A stretch of DNA of 41,704 nt from Pseudomonadota bacterium (lineage in GTDB: Bacteria; Pseudomonadota; Gammaproteobacteria; Burkholderiales; Rhodocyclaceae). The position numbers and the translations under genes are program-made. How positions within the stretch are numbered: the stretch's first letter is position 1; each line of letters starts with the position of its first letter. Positions 6,184-15,355 of this stretch are shown piece by piece. Where the stretch lies: contig JAFEDI010000112.1 of the NCBI GenBank assembly GCA_018241725.1, positions 1-41,704 of the forward strand. The letters run 5' to 3'. The notes beneath the pieces were generated by a model. It saw only the letters and a program-made list of their open reading frames with translations. It was not told the DNA's origin and searched no databases.

Positions 6184-7893
6184 ATGGCAGCAGAAGACGC
6201 CGCCGCCGCTCCAGCTCCGCCGCCTGCCTCACCGCTGGCACAGGTGCTGGAGAACATCCGCAATCTGTCTCAACGCCAGAAGATCGCCGCCGGCGCGGCG
6301 TTGGCGTTCGGCATTGCGTTGATCGTCGGCGTGCTGCTGTGGAGCCGGCAACCGGAATATTCCGTGCTGTTTTCCAATCTCGAGGAAAAGGATGGCGGCG
6401 CCGTCGTGGCCAGCCTCCAGCAGCAGAACATCCCCTACAAGTTTTCCGAAAATGGCAATGCCATTCTCGTCCCAGCCCCCCAAGTGCACGACCTGCGCCT
6501 GCGTCTGGCCGCCCAGGGCATTCCCAAGGGCGGGCTGGTGGGTTTCGAACTGATGGAGAACCAGAAGCTGGGGCTGTCCCAGTTTCATGAGCAGATCAAT
6601 TATCAGCGCGCCCTCGAAGGCGAACTGTCGCGCACCATCTCGTCCATCGCCAGCGTCGCCGGGGCCCGTGTGCACCTGGCGATTCCGAAACAGACCGCCT
6701 TCCTGCGCGACGAGCAGAAGCCGACCGCGTCGGTGATGGTCAACCTTCGCACCGGCCGTGCCCTCGACCCCTCGCAAATCGCGGGCATCGTGCACCTGAT
6801 CGCCTCCAGCGTCCCCAACCTGACCAACGACAACGTCAGCGTGATCGACCAGGACGGCGCATTGCTGACCAAGAAGCCCGACCCGCTGCGCGGCAACCTC
6901 GACGCCAGCCAACTGAAGTACACCCATGAACTCGAAGAAGGCTACATCGAGCGGGTGAACTCCATACTCACCCCGCTGTACGGCAAGGGGAACTTCCGCG
7001 CCCAGGTATCCGCCGACGTGGATTTCAACCAGACAGAGCAGACCGCCGAGACCTACCGCCCGAACCCCTCGCCAGAACAGGCCATCCGCAGCCAGCAGAG
7101 CAGCGAGAGCCAGACCCGTGATCAGGGGCCGCAGGGTGTGCCGGGCGCGCTGACCAATCAGCCGCCAGTCCCCGCCACGGCACCGGTCACCACGCCGGCG
7201 GTGCCGCCGACCACGGGCAGCGGCCAGGCACCACTCACGTCAACCAAAAGCGCCACGATCAACTATGAAGTAGACAAGACCATCCAGCACACGCGCAAGG
7301 CCCTCGGCCAGATCAAGCGTCTGTCAGTGGCGGTTGTGGTCAATAACAAGGAAGAAAAGGACAAGAACGGCAACGTCAAGTCCGTACCGATCCCCGAAGA
7401 GGAACGCCAGCGCGTCGAGAACCTGGTCCGCGAGGCCGTCGGCTACAGCAAGGACCGGGGCGACACCATCAGCGTGGCCAGCAGCGCCTTCGTCGCCTCC
7501 GACAAGGATCAGCTCGAAATACCGTTCTGGAAGGATCCGGACAACCTCCCCCTTTTCAAGGAGCTGGCCAAATACCTGGTCATCGCCGGCGTGATTGCCT
7601 TCGTGGCTTTCGGCATCATCCGTCCGTTGATGAAGCAGGTGTTGCCGCAGCCGGAGGTGAAGGAAGAGGAAGAAGGGGAAGGTACCGGGCCTGGAGAAGG
7701 TGGAGAAGGCGCCGAGGGCGAAGAAGGTGAAGAAGGCGAGGAAGGGGCCCATGTCGCCCTGTCGCCGGAAGCTGCAGCCCGCCTCGCCTACGACGAGAAG
7801 CTTGCCAAGGCGCTGGCCCTCGCCAAGGAGAATCCGCGGATGGTGGCCAATCTGATCAAGGAATGGATGGGAGCCAATGAGCAGCAACGATGA
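6184..7893 (+). CDS. fliF: Flagellar MS-ring protein FliF
   Basis: 569 aa. A first membrane segment (about 34-54) is followed by the YscJ-like ring-building motifs, a Pro/Thr-rich stretch (about 315-350), a second membrane segment (about 463-483) and a long Glu/Gly-rich acidic tract (about 492-522). The C-terminal FliG-binding helix ends the protein (ARLAYDEKLAKALALAKENP, then IKEWM). It forms the ring that houses the export gate and carries the C ring. I chose the ATG at 6184 because AGGAAG is 7 nt upstream; the GTG at 6178 is too close to it. Its 3' end overlaps fliG by 17 nt. Confidence 0.96.
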   Translation: MAAEDAAAAPAPPPASPLAQVLENIRNLSQRQKIAAGAALAFGIALIVGVLLWSRQPEYSVLFSNLEEKDGGAVVASLQQQNIPYKFSENGNAILVPAPQVHDLRLRLAAQGIPKGGLVGFELMENQKLGLSQFHEQINYQRALEGELSRTISSIASVAGARVHLAIPKQTAFLRDEQKPTASVMVNLRTGRALDPSQIAGIVHLIASSVPNLTNDNVSVIDQDGALLTKKPDPLRGNLDASQLKYTHELEEGYIERVNSILTPLYGKGNFRAQVSADVDFNQTEQTAETYRPNPSPEQAIRSQQSSESQTRDQGPQGVPGALTNQPPVPATAPVTTPAVPPTTGSGQAPLTSTKSATINYEVDKTIQHTRKALGQIKRLSVAVVVNNKEEKDKNGNVKSVPIPEEERQRVENLVREAVGYSKDRGDTISVASSAFVASDKDQLEIPFWKDPDNLPLFKELAKYLVIAGVIAFVAFGIIRPLMKQVLPQPEVKEEEEGEGTGPGEGGEGAEGEEGEEGEEGAHVALSPEAAARLAYDEKLAKALALAKENPRMVANLIKEWMGANEQQR

Positions 7894-8878
7894 AGGGCTG
7901 GAAAAGGGAGCCTTGCTTCTGCTGACCCTGGGCGCCGACGAGGCCGCCGAGGTGCTCAAGCAACTCGGCCCCCGGGAAGTGCAGAAACTCGGTGCCGCCA
8001 TGGCCTCCATGCAGGCCCAGCCGCGCGAACGGGTCGAGGGCATTCTCGACGAACTGATCGCCTATGCGGACAAGGGCTCGCCGATCGAGGCCGACCACGA
8101 GCATATCAAGGCAATGCTCACCAAGGCCCTTGGCGACGAACGCGCCACCCACCTGATCAGCCGCGTGCTGCAAGGCTCCGATACCGCCGGTATCGAGAGC
8201 CTCAAGTGGATGGATGCCCCAACCGCGGCCGACATGATCAAGAACGAGCACCCGCAGATCATTGCCACGATCCTGGTGCACCTGGAGTTCGACCAGGCTG
8301 GCGACATCCTCAAGCATTTCACCGACCGTCTGCGCAACGACGTCCTGCTGCGGATCGCCACCCTCGACGGCGTCCAGCCGGTGGCCCTGAAGGAGCTCAA
8401 CGAAGCCCTCACCCGCATGCTGTCGGGCGCATCGGCGGTCAAAAAAACCGCCATGGGCGGCGTCCGCCACGCGGCCGAAATCCTCAACTTCGTCGGCTCG
8501 GCGGCGGAAACCGCCATTCTCGACAATGTGCGCGAGTACGACCCGGACCTGGCCCAGAAGATCCTCGACGAGATGTTCGTCTTCGAGAACCTGCTCGACC
8601 TGGACGACCGCGGCATCCAGACCCTGCTGCGGGAAGTCCAGAGCGATTCGCTGGTGGTCGCCCTGAAGGGCGCCCCGCCCGAACTGCGCGAGAAGATTTT
8701 CAAGAACATGTCCCAGCGGGCCGCCGAAATGCTGCGGGAAGACCTGGACTCCCGCGGCCCTGTACGCCTGTCGGAGGTCGAGGCCGAGCAGAAGGAAATC
8801 CTCAAGACCGCCCGCCGCCTGGCGGAAGAAGGCCAGATCGCCCTGTCCAGCGGTGGAGGCGACGATGCCTTCGTCTAA
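7877..8878 (+). CDS. fliG: Flagellar motor switch protein FliG
   Basis: 333 aa, standard length. The N-terminal FliF-binding domain starts at LLLTLGADEAAEVLKQLGP. The middle domain carries the EHPQIIATIL motif (E124 onward), and the C-terminal torque domain has the charged helix around FVFENLLDLDDRGIQTLLRE. It forms the top of the C ring and contacts the stator. The ATG lies inside the end of fliF, so the two genes are probably translationally coupled. Confidence 0.97.
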   Translation: MSSNDEGLEKGALLLLTLGADEAAEVLKQLGPREVQKLGAAMASMQAQPRERVEGILDELIAYADKGSPIEADHEHIKAMLTKALGDERATHLISRVLQGSDTAGIESLKWMDAPTAADMIKNEHPQIIATILVHLEFDQAGDILKHFTDRLRNDVLLRIATLDGVQPVALKELNEALTRMLSGASAVKKTAMGGVRHAAEILNFVGSAAETAILDNVREYDPDLAQKILDEMFVFENLLDLDDRGIQTLLREVQSDSLVVALKGAPPELREKIFKNMSQRAAEMLREDLDSRGPVRLSEVEAEQKEILKTARRLAEEGQIALSSGGGDDAFV

Positions 8879-8893
8879 GCGCGGGGCCCTCCG

Positions 8894-9640
8894 ATGAGCA
8901 TGGACCGCCACCAGGCCGTCGGCATCTACCGGCGCTGGATTCCGCCCTCCTTCGACGAGCCCGCCGCTCCGCAGACGTCACAGGAGCAAGCCCTGCCGGA
9001 ATCCGAACCGGCCGTCGAAGCGTCTGTCGTCGAGCCCCCACCGCCCGAGCCGACACCGGAGCCCCCTCCTCTGCCTGACATGCTCCCTGATGAGCTGCTG
9101 GAGGAGGACTCCTCTGTTTTTCAGCTACCCACCGCCGAGGACATCGAACGCATCCACGAGGAAGCCCGCAAGGAAGGCTATGCCGCCGGCTACGAGGAAG
9201 GCACGGCCCGCGGCCGTATCGAAGCAATGCACTTCCACAGCCTCGTCGAGGGGATGGAAGACTCTCTGACGGCTCTCGACCAGGAGGTCGCCGAGGAGAT
9301 CCTCGCATTGGCCACCGAACTGGCCCGCCAGATGGTGCGCCACACCATCGCCACCCGGCCGGATGCGATCGCCGACCTGTTGCGCGAAGCCCTCGGGCAG
9401 ATGCCCCAGACCCATGCCCAGATCCACCTCAATCCGGAGGACGTGGAGATGGCGCGGAATTATCTCGGCGAACACATGGCCCACGCTGGCCATCGACTGG
9501 TCGAGGATGCCACGATCAGCCGTGGTGGCGTACGCATCGAAACCTCCAGCAGCCAGATCGACGCCACCGTACAGACCCGCTGGCGCCGCATCATGGACAA
9601 TCTCGGCCACAACGTGCCCTGGGATGAGGGTGAATCCTGA
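8894..9640 (+). CDS. fliH: Flagellar export ATPase regulator FliH
   Basis: 248 aa. A variable Pro/Glu-rich N-terminal part (about 20-65) precedes a FliH/HrpE-like region with [20 protein letters not shown] (glycine-spaced GxxxG repeats) and a C-terminal domain ending in the LNPEDVEM and [18 protein letters not shown] motifs. It binds and restrains the FliI ATPase and links it to FliN. It starts 15 nt after fliG, and its TGA overlaps the fliI ATG by one base. Confidence 0.93.
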   Translation: MSMDRHQAVGIYRRWIPPSFDEPAAPQTSQEQALPESEPAVEASVVEPPPPEPTPEPPPLPDMLPDELLEEDSSVFQLPTAEDIERIHEEARKEGYAAGYEEGTARGRIEAMHFHSLVEGMEDSLTALDQEVAEEILALATELARQMVRHTIATRPDAIADLLREALGQMPQTHAQIHLNPEDVEMARNYLGEHMAHAGHRLVEDATISRGGVRIETSSSQIDATVQTRWRRIMDNLGHNVPWDEGES

Positions 9641-11043
9641 TGAACCACGGCACCGAGACCTGGCGCACCTTCCTGGGTGACGCACGGAAGCTCATCGGCG
9701 CCACTCCGCCGTACCAGGTGGCTGGCCGCCTGACGCGCATCAACGGCCTGGTCATGGAGGCCTCCGGCCTCAAACTGCCCCTCGGCTCGGGCTGCCGGAT
9801 CGTCATCCCGGGCGGCAGTTCAGTCGAAGCGGAAGTCGTCGGCTTCAACGGTGAAAAGATCTTCCTGATGCCCACCGACGATGTCTTCGGCCTGTCGCCG
9901 GGCGCCCAGGTCTTCCCCCTTGAACCGACCCAGCCGCAACTGATTGCCGGCGAGCGCATCGAGCCGCGCCGCCGCGCCTCCGACCGGGCCAAGCACCTGC
10001 CGATGGGCGACGAACTCCTCGGCCGCGTCGTCGATGGCGCTGGCCGCCCGCTGGACGGCCTCGGCCCGCTGGACACCCGCCACTCCCGCTCCCTGCAATC
10101 GCGTCCCATCAACCCTTTGCAGCGCGCCCCGATCAGCCAGTCCCTCGACGTCGGCATCCGCGCCATAAACGGCCTTCTGACCGTCGGCCGCGGCCAGCGG
10201 ATGGGCCTGTTTGCCGGCTCCGGCGTCGGTAAATCGGTGTTGATCGGCATGATGGCGCGCTTCACCGCTGCCGACGTGATCGTCGTCGGGCTGATCGGCG
10301 AACGGGGCCGCGAAGTGAAGGAGTTCATCGAGCACAACCTCGGCGCAGAAGGCCTGGCCCGCTCCGCGGTCATTGCCGCACCGGCCGACTGCAGTCCGCT
10401 GATGCGCCTGCAGGGCGCGTCCTACGCAACAACGGTGGCCGAGTACTTCCGCGATCAAGGCAAGCAGGTCCTGCTGATCATGGACTCCCTGACCCGCTAC
10501 GCGATGGCCCAGCGGGAAATCGCGCTGGCCATCGGCGAACCGCCGGTGACCCGTGGCTATCCGCCATCGGTGTTCGCCCGCCTGCCGGCCCTCGTCGAGC
10601 GCGCCGGCAACGGCCCGGAGGGCGGCGGATCGATCACCGCCTTCTACACGGTGCTGGCCGAGGGCGATGATCAGCAGGATCCGATCGCCGACTCGGCACG
10701 TGCCATCCTCGACGGCCACATCGTGCTGTCGCGCAGCCTGGCCGACCAGGGCCACTACCCGGCGATCGACATCGAGCAATCGATCTCGCGGGCCATGCAC
10801 AACCTCGTCAAGAGCCAGCATTTCGATGTCGTGCGGCGCTTCAAGCAATTGTTCTCCCGCTACCAGCGCTCCCGCGACCTGATCGCCGTCGGCGCTTATC
10901 AGGCCGGCGCCGACCCCGTCCTCGATCAGGCGGTAGCCATGTACCCGCGCCTGGAAGCCTTCCTGCAGCAACGCATCGACGAATGCGAACCCTACGATTC
11001 CGCGGTCGAGAAGCTTTACACACTCTTCGGCGCAACGCCGTAA
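9640..11043 (+). CDS. fliI: Flagellum-specific export ATPase FliI
   Basis: 467 aa. Walker A is GSGVGKS (193-199) and Walker B is [11 protein letters not shown] (about D282). F1-beta-like signatures include GERGREV and the signature around [16 protein letters not shown]. It powers unloading of export substrates at the flagellar type III gate as a FliH-FliI complex. It shares one base with the fliH stop, implying coupled translation. Confidence 0.97.
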   Translation: MNHGTETWRTFLGDARKLIGATPPYQVAGRLTRINGLVMEASGLKLPLGSGCRIVIPGGSSVEAEVVGFNGEKIFLMPTDDVFGLSPGAQVFPLEPTQPQLIAGERIEPRRRASDRAKHLPMGDELLGRVVDGAGRPLDGLGPLDTRHSRSLQSRPINPLQRAPISQSLDVGIRAINGLLTVGRGQRMGLFAGSGVGKSVLIGMMARFTAADVIVVGLIGERGREVKEFIEHNLGAEGLARSAVIAAPADCSPLMRLQGASYATTVAEYFRDQGKQVLLIMDSLTRYAMAQREIALAIGEPPVTRGYPPSVFARLPALVERAGNGPEGGGSITAFYTVLAEGDDQQDPIADSARAILDGHIVLSRSLADQGHYPAIDIEQSISRAMHNLVKSQHFDVVRRFKQLFSRYQRSRDLIAVGAYQAGADPVLDQAVAMYPRLEAFLQQRIDECEPYDSAVEKLYTLFGATP

Positions 11044-11079
11044 CGCAGCGATGGCGCCAAGGCTATGCTTACGTTCCCG

Positions 11080-11105
11080 TAAAGAGCTCCTCCTCGACCC
11101 GATAA
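11080..11105 (+). promoter_or_regulatory. Candidate sigma-28 (FliA) promoter before fliJ
   Basis: TAAAG at 11080-11084 and CCCGATAA at 11098-11105. The second box matches the FliA -10 consensus GCCGATAA at 7 of 8 positions, and the first has the TAAAG core. The 8-bp boxes are 10 nt apart, against the usual 11. It lies 18 nt upstream of the fliJ ATG in the only sizeable gap of the fliF-J run. No transcript data are available. Confidence 0.5.
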
Positions 11106-11123
11106 CACAAAGAGCATCTGAAA

Positions 11124-11573
11124 ATGTCCGAGCCTTTCCCGCTGCAAACCTTGCTGGACTTGGCCAACAACCGGATGGACGAAGCTGCGCGCAAGCTGGG
11201 CGAACTGATTGCCAGCGAACGCGCTGTCGAAGAGAAACTCTCCCTTCTGGTGGACTACCGCAAGGAATATCAGACCCGCTTCGTCGAGGCCGCACGTAAC
11301 GGCATCGGCCCTGATGCCTGGCGCAACTACAGCGCTTTCCTCCTCAAGCTGGACGATGCAATCACCGTCCAGCAGCGGGTGGTAGCCGACTCCCGGCAGC
11401 GTGTCGAGCAAGGGCAGCAGGTCTGGGTGGACCAGCGCAACAAGGTCAAGGCCTTCGACACCCTGTCCCAGCGCCACCAGAGCCAGCAGGCCCGCAAGGA
11501 AGCCCGGCAAGAACAGAAGCTCACCGACGAACACGCAGCCAAACAGTTCCGCGATCGGGGCCAGGACGACTGA
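11124..11573 (+). CDS. fliJ: Flagellar export chaperone FliJ
   Basis: 149 aa, almost wholly alpha-helical with high Gln/Glu/Lys/Arg content, as expected for the FliJ coiled coil. It begins MSEPFPLQTLLDLANNRMDE and ends in KEARQEQKLTDEHAAKQF. FliJ inserts into the FliI hexamer, much like the gamma subunit of F1, and escorts export chaperones to FlhA. Position after fliI and before fliK supports the call. Confidence 0.92.
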   Translation: MSEPFPLQTLLDLANNRMDEAARKLGELIASERAVEEKLSLLVDYRKEYQTRFVEAARNGIGPDAWRNYSAFLLKLDDAITVQQRVVADSRQRVEQGQQVWVDQRNKVKAFDTLSQRHQSQQARKEARQEQKLTDEHAAKQFRDRGQDD

Positions 11574-11592
11574 TCAACGGCAGACCGGCTGC

Positions 11593-11608
11593 TGGCATGC
11601 AGCTTGCT
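11593..11608 (+). promoter_or_regulatory. Sigma-54 promoter of fliK
   Basis: TGGCAT, five bases, TTGCT, with GG at 11594-11595 and GC at 11606-11607 at the required spacing. It differs from consensus only by T for C at the end of the -24 box. It lies 38 nt upstream of the fliK ATG. Confidence 0.75.
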
Positions 11609-11646
11609 GAGCTGGTGGTGTCTGCATCCTCCCTGGGAACATCATC

Positions 11647-13140
11647 ATGTCCGGTCCGGCTTTGAATCCTCTCGCGAACATGGCCATCGCCGCCAAGAGC
11701 ACGGACACCGCGCGTGGCGACAACGCGGCGGCATCCGGCAAAGACGCGGCTGATACCGGCTTCTCCCGCGAACTGCAGCGCCATATCGACCGCGACACCC
11801 AGTCCTCCGGCACTGCGGACGCTGCTCCCACCACGTCCACCGGTAAGGCAAGCGACGGCAAACCCATGGACAGCAAGGCTGCGCCAGAAGTGGACTCGAC
11901 CAAGGAAGGCGCTCCAGCAGGCGATGCGCAAACGCCCTCCCCGGACATGGCAGCCCTCCTTGGCGGCCTGCTCACCTCGGGAGCCAACGCACCATCCTCC
12001 GGCACAACGGGTACAGCCCCCCAGAGCCTTGATGGCACCGTCGCCTTCCTGAGCCCCCACTCCTCCGGTGCAACGGGTGCCACACCCGCATCCGCCGGCA
12101 AAACGAGCGGCGGCAAGCGCACGGACAGCGAGGTGACGGCAACCGCGGACTCGACCAAGGAAGACGCTACAGCAGCCGATGCGCAACTACCCTCCTCGGA
12201 CACGACCGTCCTCCTTGGCAGCCTGCCCCCCCCTGGTGTGAATGCACCATCCACCCGCCGCAACGACGACAACGACAACGACGACAGCAACACACTGCTC
12301 ACAAACCAGCCCACGGAATCGCAGCCCGCCGCCGACACGGCACTCGCGGCGCTCCTCGCCGCAGGACGGCCCCCTGCGACATCGACCAATACAGTCACGC
12401 TCGCCGGCGAACGGAGCGCCGACGAAACTGTCCTCGGCAGTATGGGGGAACGCCGCCACGCCAGCCTGGATCTCGCCGACTCGCCCCTGAGCCGCCAGAC
12501 GCTGACCAACCCAGCTCAAGGTCAAAGCAGCACCGCCCTGGAGGCAGAGCTTACCGACACCACGGCAAAACTTGCCGCTGCGAACGAGGCCAGCGGCAAG
12601 TATCCGGATCTCGCCGGAGAAAACACGCCGACCAACAACTTTGCCGGCATCCACGCCGCAGCCCTCGCCAATCTGCGTGGAGAATCGGCCGCACCGGCCA
12701 CATCACCCGTTCCACTGCATGTCGCCACCCCGGCCGGAAGTCCAGGTTGGCCCGAAGAGGTCGGCAGTCGCGTCAGCTGGATGGTCGGACACGAGGAAAG
12801 CCACGCCCAACTCACCCTCACTCCGCCGCAACTGGGCAAGATCGAAGTATCGATCACTGTCAGCGGCGACCAGACCAGTGCACAATTCGTGGCTGCGACC
12901 CCCGCGGCACGGGAGCTGATCGAACAGAGCCTGCCCCGTCTGCGCGAACTCCTTGAGCAAAGTGGGATCAACCTTGGTCAGACCGACGTCGGCACCTCGG
13001 GCCAGTCGAACAATTCCGGCGACGGCCGGCGAGGCCATGCCTGGGGTGGCCAGCGCGGCACCGACGACGGATCGATGTCCCGCGTGACCGCTCCGCAATG
13101 GATCCGCCGTGGGGACGGCCTGGTAGACACGTTTGCCTGA
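11647..13140 (+). CDS. fliK: Flagellar hook-length control protein FliK
   Basis: 497 aa. A long low-complexity Ala/Ser/Thr/Gly/Asp-rich ruler region (about 1-350) is followed by the conserved Flg_hook C-terminal domain, with LTLTPPQLGKIEVSI and a LRELLEQSGINLGQ helix. The secreted N-terminal part measures the hook and the C-terminal part switches export specificity at FlhB. The N-terminal region holds a tandem in-frame duplication of about 65 residues (starting at residues 53 and 139, both with DSTKE and NAPS motifs). It has its own sigma-54 promoter. A short Lys-poor, Pro-rich C-tail follows the domain. Confidence 0.9.
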   Translation: MSGPALNPLANMAIAAKSTDTARGDNAAASGKDAADTGFSRELQRHIDRDTQSSGTADAAPTTSTGKASDGKPMDSKAAPEVDSTKEGAPAGDAQTPSPDMAALLGGLLTSGANAPSSGTTGTAPQSLDGTVAFLSPHSSGATGATPASAGKTSGGKRTDSEVTATADSTKEDATAADAQLPSSDTTVLLGSLPPPGVNAPSTRRNDDNDNDDSNTLLTNQPTESQPAADTALAALLAAGRPPATSTNTVTLAGERSADETVLGSMGERRHASLDLADSPLSRQTLTNPAQGQSSTALEAELTDTTAKLAAANEASGKYPDLAGENTPTNNFAGIHAAALANLRGESAAPATSPVPLHVATPAGSPGWPEEVGSRVSWMVGHEESHAQLTLTPPQLGKIEVSITVSGDQTSAQFVAATPAARELIEQSLPRLRELLEQSGINLGQTDVGTSGQSNNSGDGRRGHAWGGQRGTDDGSMSRVTAPQWIRRGDGLVDTFA

Positions 13141-13233
13141 AATGAGGTAAATGGCGGGCGATCACGCCCCTATTTCCAGCTTGGCGGGGGGACGTGATGG
13201 ATAACAATGCAGTGAGATAAGGAGCGTTCCAGC

Positions 13234-13803
13234 ATGTCGAAAGCACCTGCCAAGGCGGAAGCCGCCGAAGGCGAAGCGCCCGCCAAGAGTGGCAAGAAGA
13301 AACTGATCGTCATCATCGCGGCAGTGCTGATCCTGGCGATTGCCGGCGGTGGCGCATTCATGCTGCTGGGCAAGAAGAAGCACGCGGATGGCGAAGAAGG
13401 CGAGGAAGAAGCCGCACATGAGCCGCCGAAGGTCAAGGTCGACCCGTCCCATCCACCGGTCTTCGTGCCGCTGGAACAATTCACCGTCAACCTGGCGCCG
13501 GAAGAAGGCGAACACTTCCTGCAAGCCACAATGGTGCTGCGAGTTTCGGATGCCAAGATCGGCGATTCACTGAAGCTCTACATGCCAGAGCTGAAGCACC
13601 GCATCGTCATGCTGCTGTCCTCCAAGAAACCCTCCGAACTGGCCACATCGGAAGGCAAGGAACAACTGGCCGACGACGTCCGGGACGAAGCCAACGACGT
13701 ACTCGGCTACGCCCCCAACCCGAAAAAGAAGAACAAGCGTAACCGTCCTGAGGACGACGGCCCCGTGCTGGCCGTCCTGTTCAACCAGTTCATCGTGCAG
13801 TAA
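13234..13803 (+). CDS. fliL: Flagellar basal body-associated protein FliL
   Basis: 189 aa. An N-terminal Lys/Ala-rich cytoplasmic segment is followed by one membrane helix (about 27-47, LIVIIAAVLILAIAGGGAFML). A Glu-rich linker leads to the periplasmic stomatin-like domain (VPLEQFTVNLAPEEGEHFLQ). FliL rings the stator units and stabilises them. AAGGAG precedes the ATG. An insertion of Lys/Asn/Arg near the C terminus (PKKKNKRNRP) makes the tail more basic than usual. It starts 93 nt after fliK and leads directly into fliM. Confidence 0.93.
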   Translation: MSKAPAKAEAAEGEAPAKSGKKKLIVIIAAVLILAIAGGGAFMLLGKKKHADGEEGEEEAAHEPPKVKVDPSHPPVFVPLEQFTVNLAPEEGEHFLQATMVLRVSDAKIGDSLKLYMPELKHRIVMLLSSKKPSELATSEGKEQLADDVRDEANDVLGYAPNPKKKNKRNRPEDDGPVLAVLFNQFIVQ

Positions 13804-13815
13804 CGGGGTTTCATC

Positions 13816-14808
13816 ATGGCCCAGGATTTTCTCTCCCAGGAAGAAGTGGATGCCCTGCTGAAGGGCGTCACGGGGGAGAGTGAAGAAGCCGACCACGCGG
13901 AAGAACATGCGGGAGGGGTGCGGGACTACAACCTCGCCACCCAGGAGCGCATCGTCCGTGGGCGCATGCCCACGATGGAGCTCATCAACGAGCGTTTCGC
14001 CCGCTACCTGCGGGTCGGGCTGTTCTCCTACATGCATCGCAACGTCGAGGTCTCGGTCGGACCGATCAAGGTACAGAAATTCAGCGAATTCGTACGCAAC
14101 CTGGTGGTACCGACCAACCTCAACCTCTTCGTTGCCAAACCGCTGCGCGGAACCGGGCTGATCGTCCTCGACCCGAACCTGGTCTTCCTGGTGGTAGATA
14201 ACCTGTTCGGCGGCGACGGGCGCTTTCACACCCGCGTCGAAGGGCGCGATTTCACGCCCACCGAGCAGCGGATCATCCAGGGCTTGCTGAAAGTAGCCTT
14301 CACCGAGTACGAAAAGGCCTGGCTGCCGGTCAAGAAACTGGAATTCGAGTACGTCCGTTCGGAAATGAACCCCCAGTTCGCCAACATCGCAACGCCCAGC
14401 GAGATCGTCGTGGCCGCATCGTTCACACTGGAGTTCGGCGGTTCACAGGCGGAAATGCATTTCTGCTTCCCATACTCGATGCTGGAGCCGATCCGCGAAA
14501 CCCTCTATTCGACGATGCAGAGCGACCACATCACCCAGGACAACCGCTGGGTCAGCATGATGGGCAAGCAATTGCAAAGCGCCGAAGTAACCCTGACGGC
14601 ACGCCTTGGGCACACCAGGGTGACCCTCGGGGACATCGTCAACATGAAACCCGGTGACGTCATTCCGCTGACGATCCCGCCCCTGATCCAGGCCGAAGTG
14701 GACGGCATCCCGTTCATGGAATGCCACTACGGCGTACAGCGCGGCCAATACGCCCTCAAGGTGGAGCGCTTCCTGGCGCAGGAAGAAGAAGTCGCCCCGA
14801 AGGGCTAG
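13816..14808 (+). CDS. fliM: Flagellar motor switch protein FliM
   Basis: 330 aa. The N-terminal start MAQDFLSQEEVDALLKGV is the CheY-P-binding peptide. The middle CheC-like domain carries RNLVVPTNLNLF and LVFLVVDNLFGGDG, and a C-terminal SpoA domain contains LKVERFLAQ at its end. It forms the middle of the C ring and receives the chemotaxis signal. It lies 12 nt after fliL and 9 nt before fliN, in one transcription unit. Confidence 0.97.
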   Translation: MAQDFLSQEEVDALLKGVTGESEEADHAEEHAGGVRDYNLATQERIVRGRMPTMELINERFARYLRVGLFSYMHRNVEVSVGPIKVQKFSEFVRNLVVPTNLNLFVAKPLRGTGLIVLDPNLVFLVVDNLFGGDGRFHTRVEGRDFTPTEQRIIQGLLKVAFTEYEKAWLPVKKLEFEYVRSEMNPQFANIATPSEIVVAASFTLEFGGSQAEMHFCFPYSMLEPIRETLYSTMQSDHITQDNRWVSMMGKQLQSAEVTLTARLGHTRVTLGDIVNMKPGDVIPLTIPPLIQAEVDGIPFMECHYGVQRGQYALKVERFLAQEEEVAPKG

Positions 14809-14817
14809 GAGCACGAG

Positions 14818-15279
14818 ATGTCAGAAACAGACACGCCAGACGACGACAACCAGATCAGCGACGACGATTGGGCAGCCGCCATGCAGGAGCAGGCCGCCGC
14901 CGAAGGTCTCACCGACCCGGCACAGCCCGGCCTCGCTGACGAATCCCCCTACCAGGCCAAACCGGCGAGCCAGTTGTTTCCGGACTTCGGCCAGTCCGGC
15001 CCCAAGTCGGGCTCGATCAACGACTACGACATGATCCTGGACATCCCGGTACAGCTCACCGTGGAACTGGGACGCACCAAGATCGCAATCCGTAACCTGC
15101 TGCAGCTCGCCCACGGCTCGGTGGTCGAACTCGACGGTCTGGCCGGCGAGCCGATGGACGTACTCGTCAACGGGACCTTGATCGCCCAAGGTGAAGTGGT
15201 CGTGGTGAACGACAAGTTTGGTATCCGCCTTACCGACATCATCACGCCCGCAGAGCGCATCCGCAAATTGCGTCACTGA
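14818..15279 (+). CDS. fliN: Flagellar motor switch protein FliN
   Basis: 153 aa. An acidic variable N-terminal part (about 1-70) precedes the conserved SpoA domain (about 75-150) with DIPVQLTVELGRTKIAIRNL, LAGEPMDVLVNG and GEVVVVNDKFGIRLTDII. It forms the base of the C ring and docks FliH/FliI. It is followed by a strong hairpin terminator, so the fliFGHIJKLMN run ends here. Confidence 0.96.
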   Translation: MSETDTPDDDNQISDDDWAAAMQEQAAAEGLTDPAQPGLADESPYQAKPASQLFPDFGQSGPKSGSINDYDMILDIPVQLTVELGRTKIAIRNLLQLAHGSVVELDGLAGEPMDVLVNGTLIAQGEVVVVNDKFGIRLTDIITPAERIRKLRH

Positions 15280-15303
15280 GCACACTGAGTGTCAAAACGA
15301 CGC

Positions 15304-15334
15304 TACCGGCCCCTCCTTATGGGCCGGTATTTTT
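15304..15334 (+). terminator. Rho-independent terminator after fliN
   Basis: Perfect 9-bp stem TACCGGCCC (15304-15312) / GGGCCGGTA (15321-15329) with an 8-nt loop, then a T run. On the opposite strand the same stem is followed within about 7 nt by TTTT, so it may also serve the convergent small gene at 15356-15568. Confidence 0.88.
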
Positions 15335-15355
15335 CTTCCCTTCGGCAATCGCTTG

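Noticed and set aside
9820-11295. 491-codon minus-strand open frame opposite fliI
   Set aside because: Antisense shadow; fliI matches its family over its full length.
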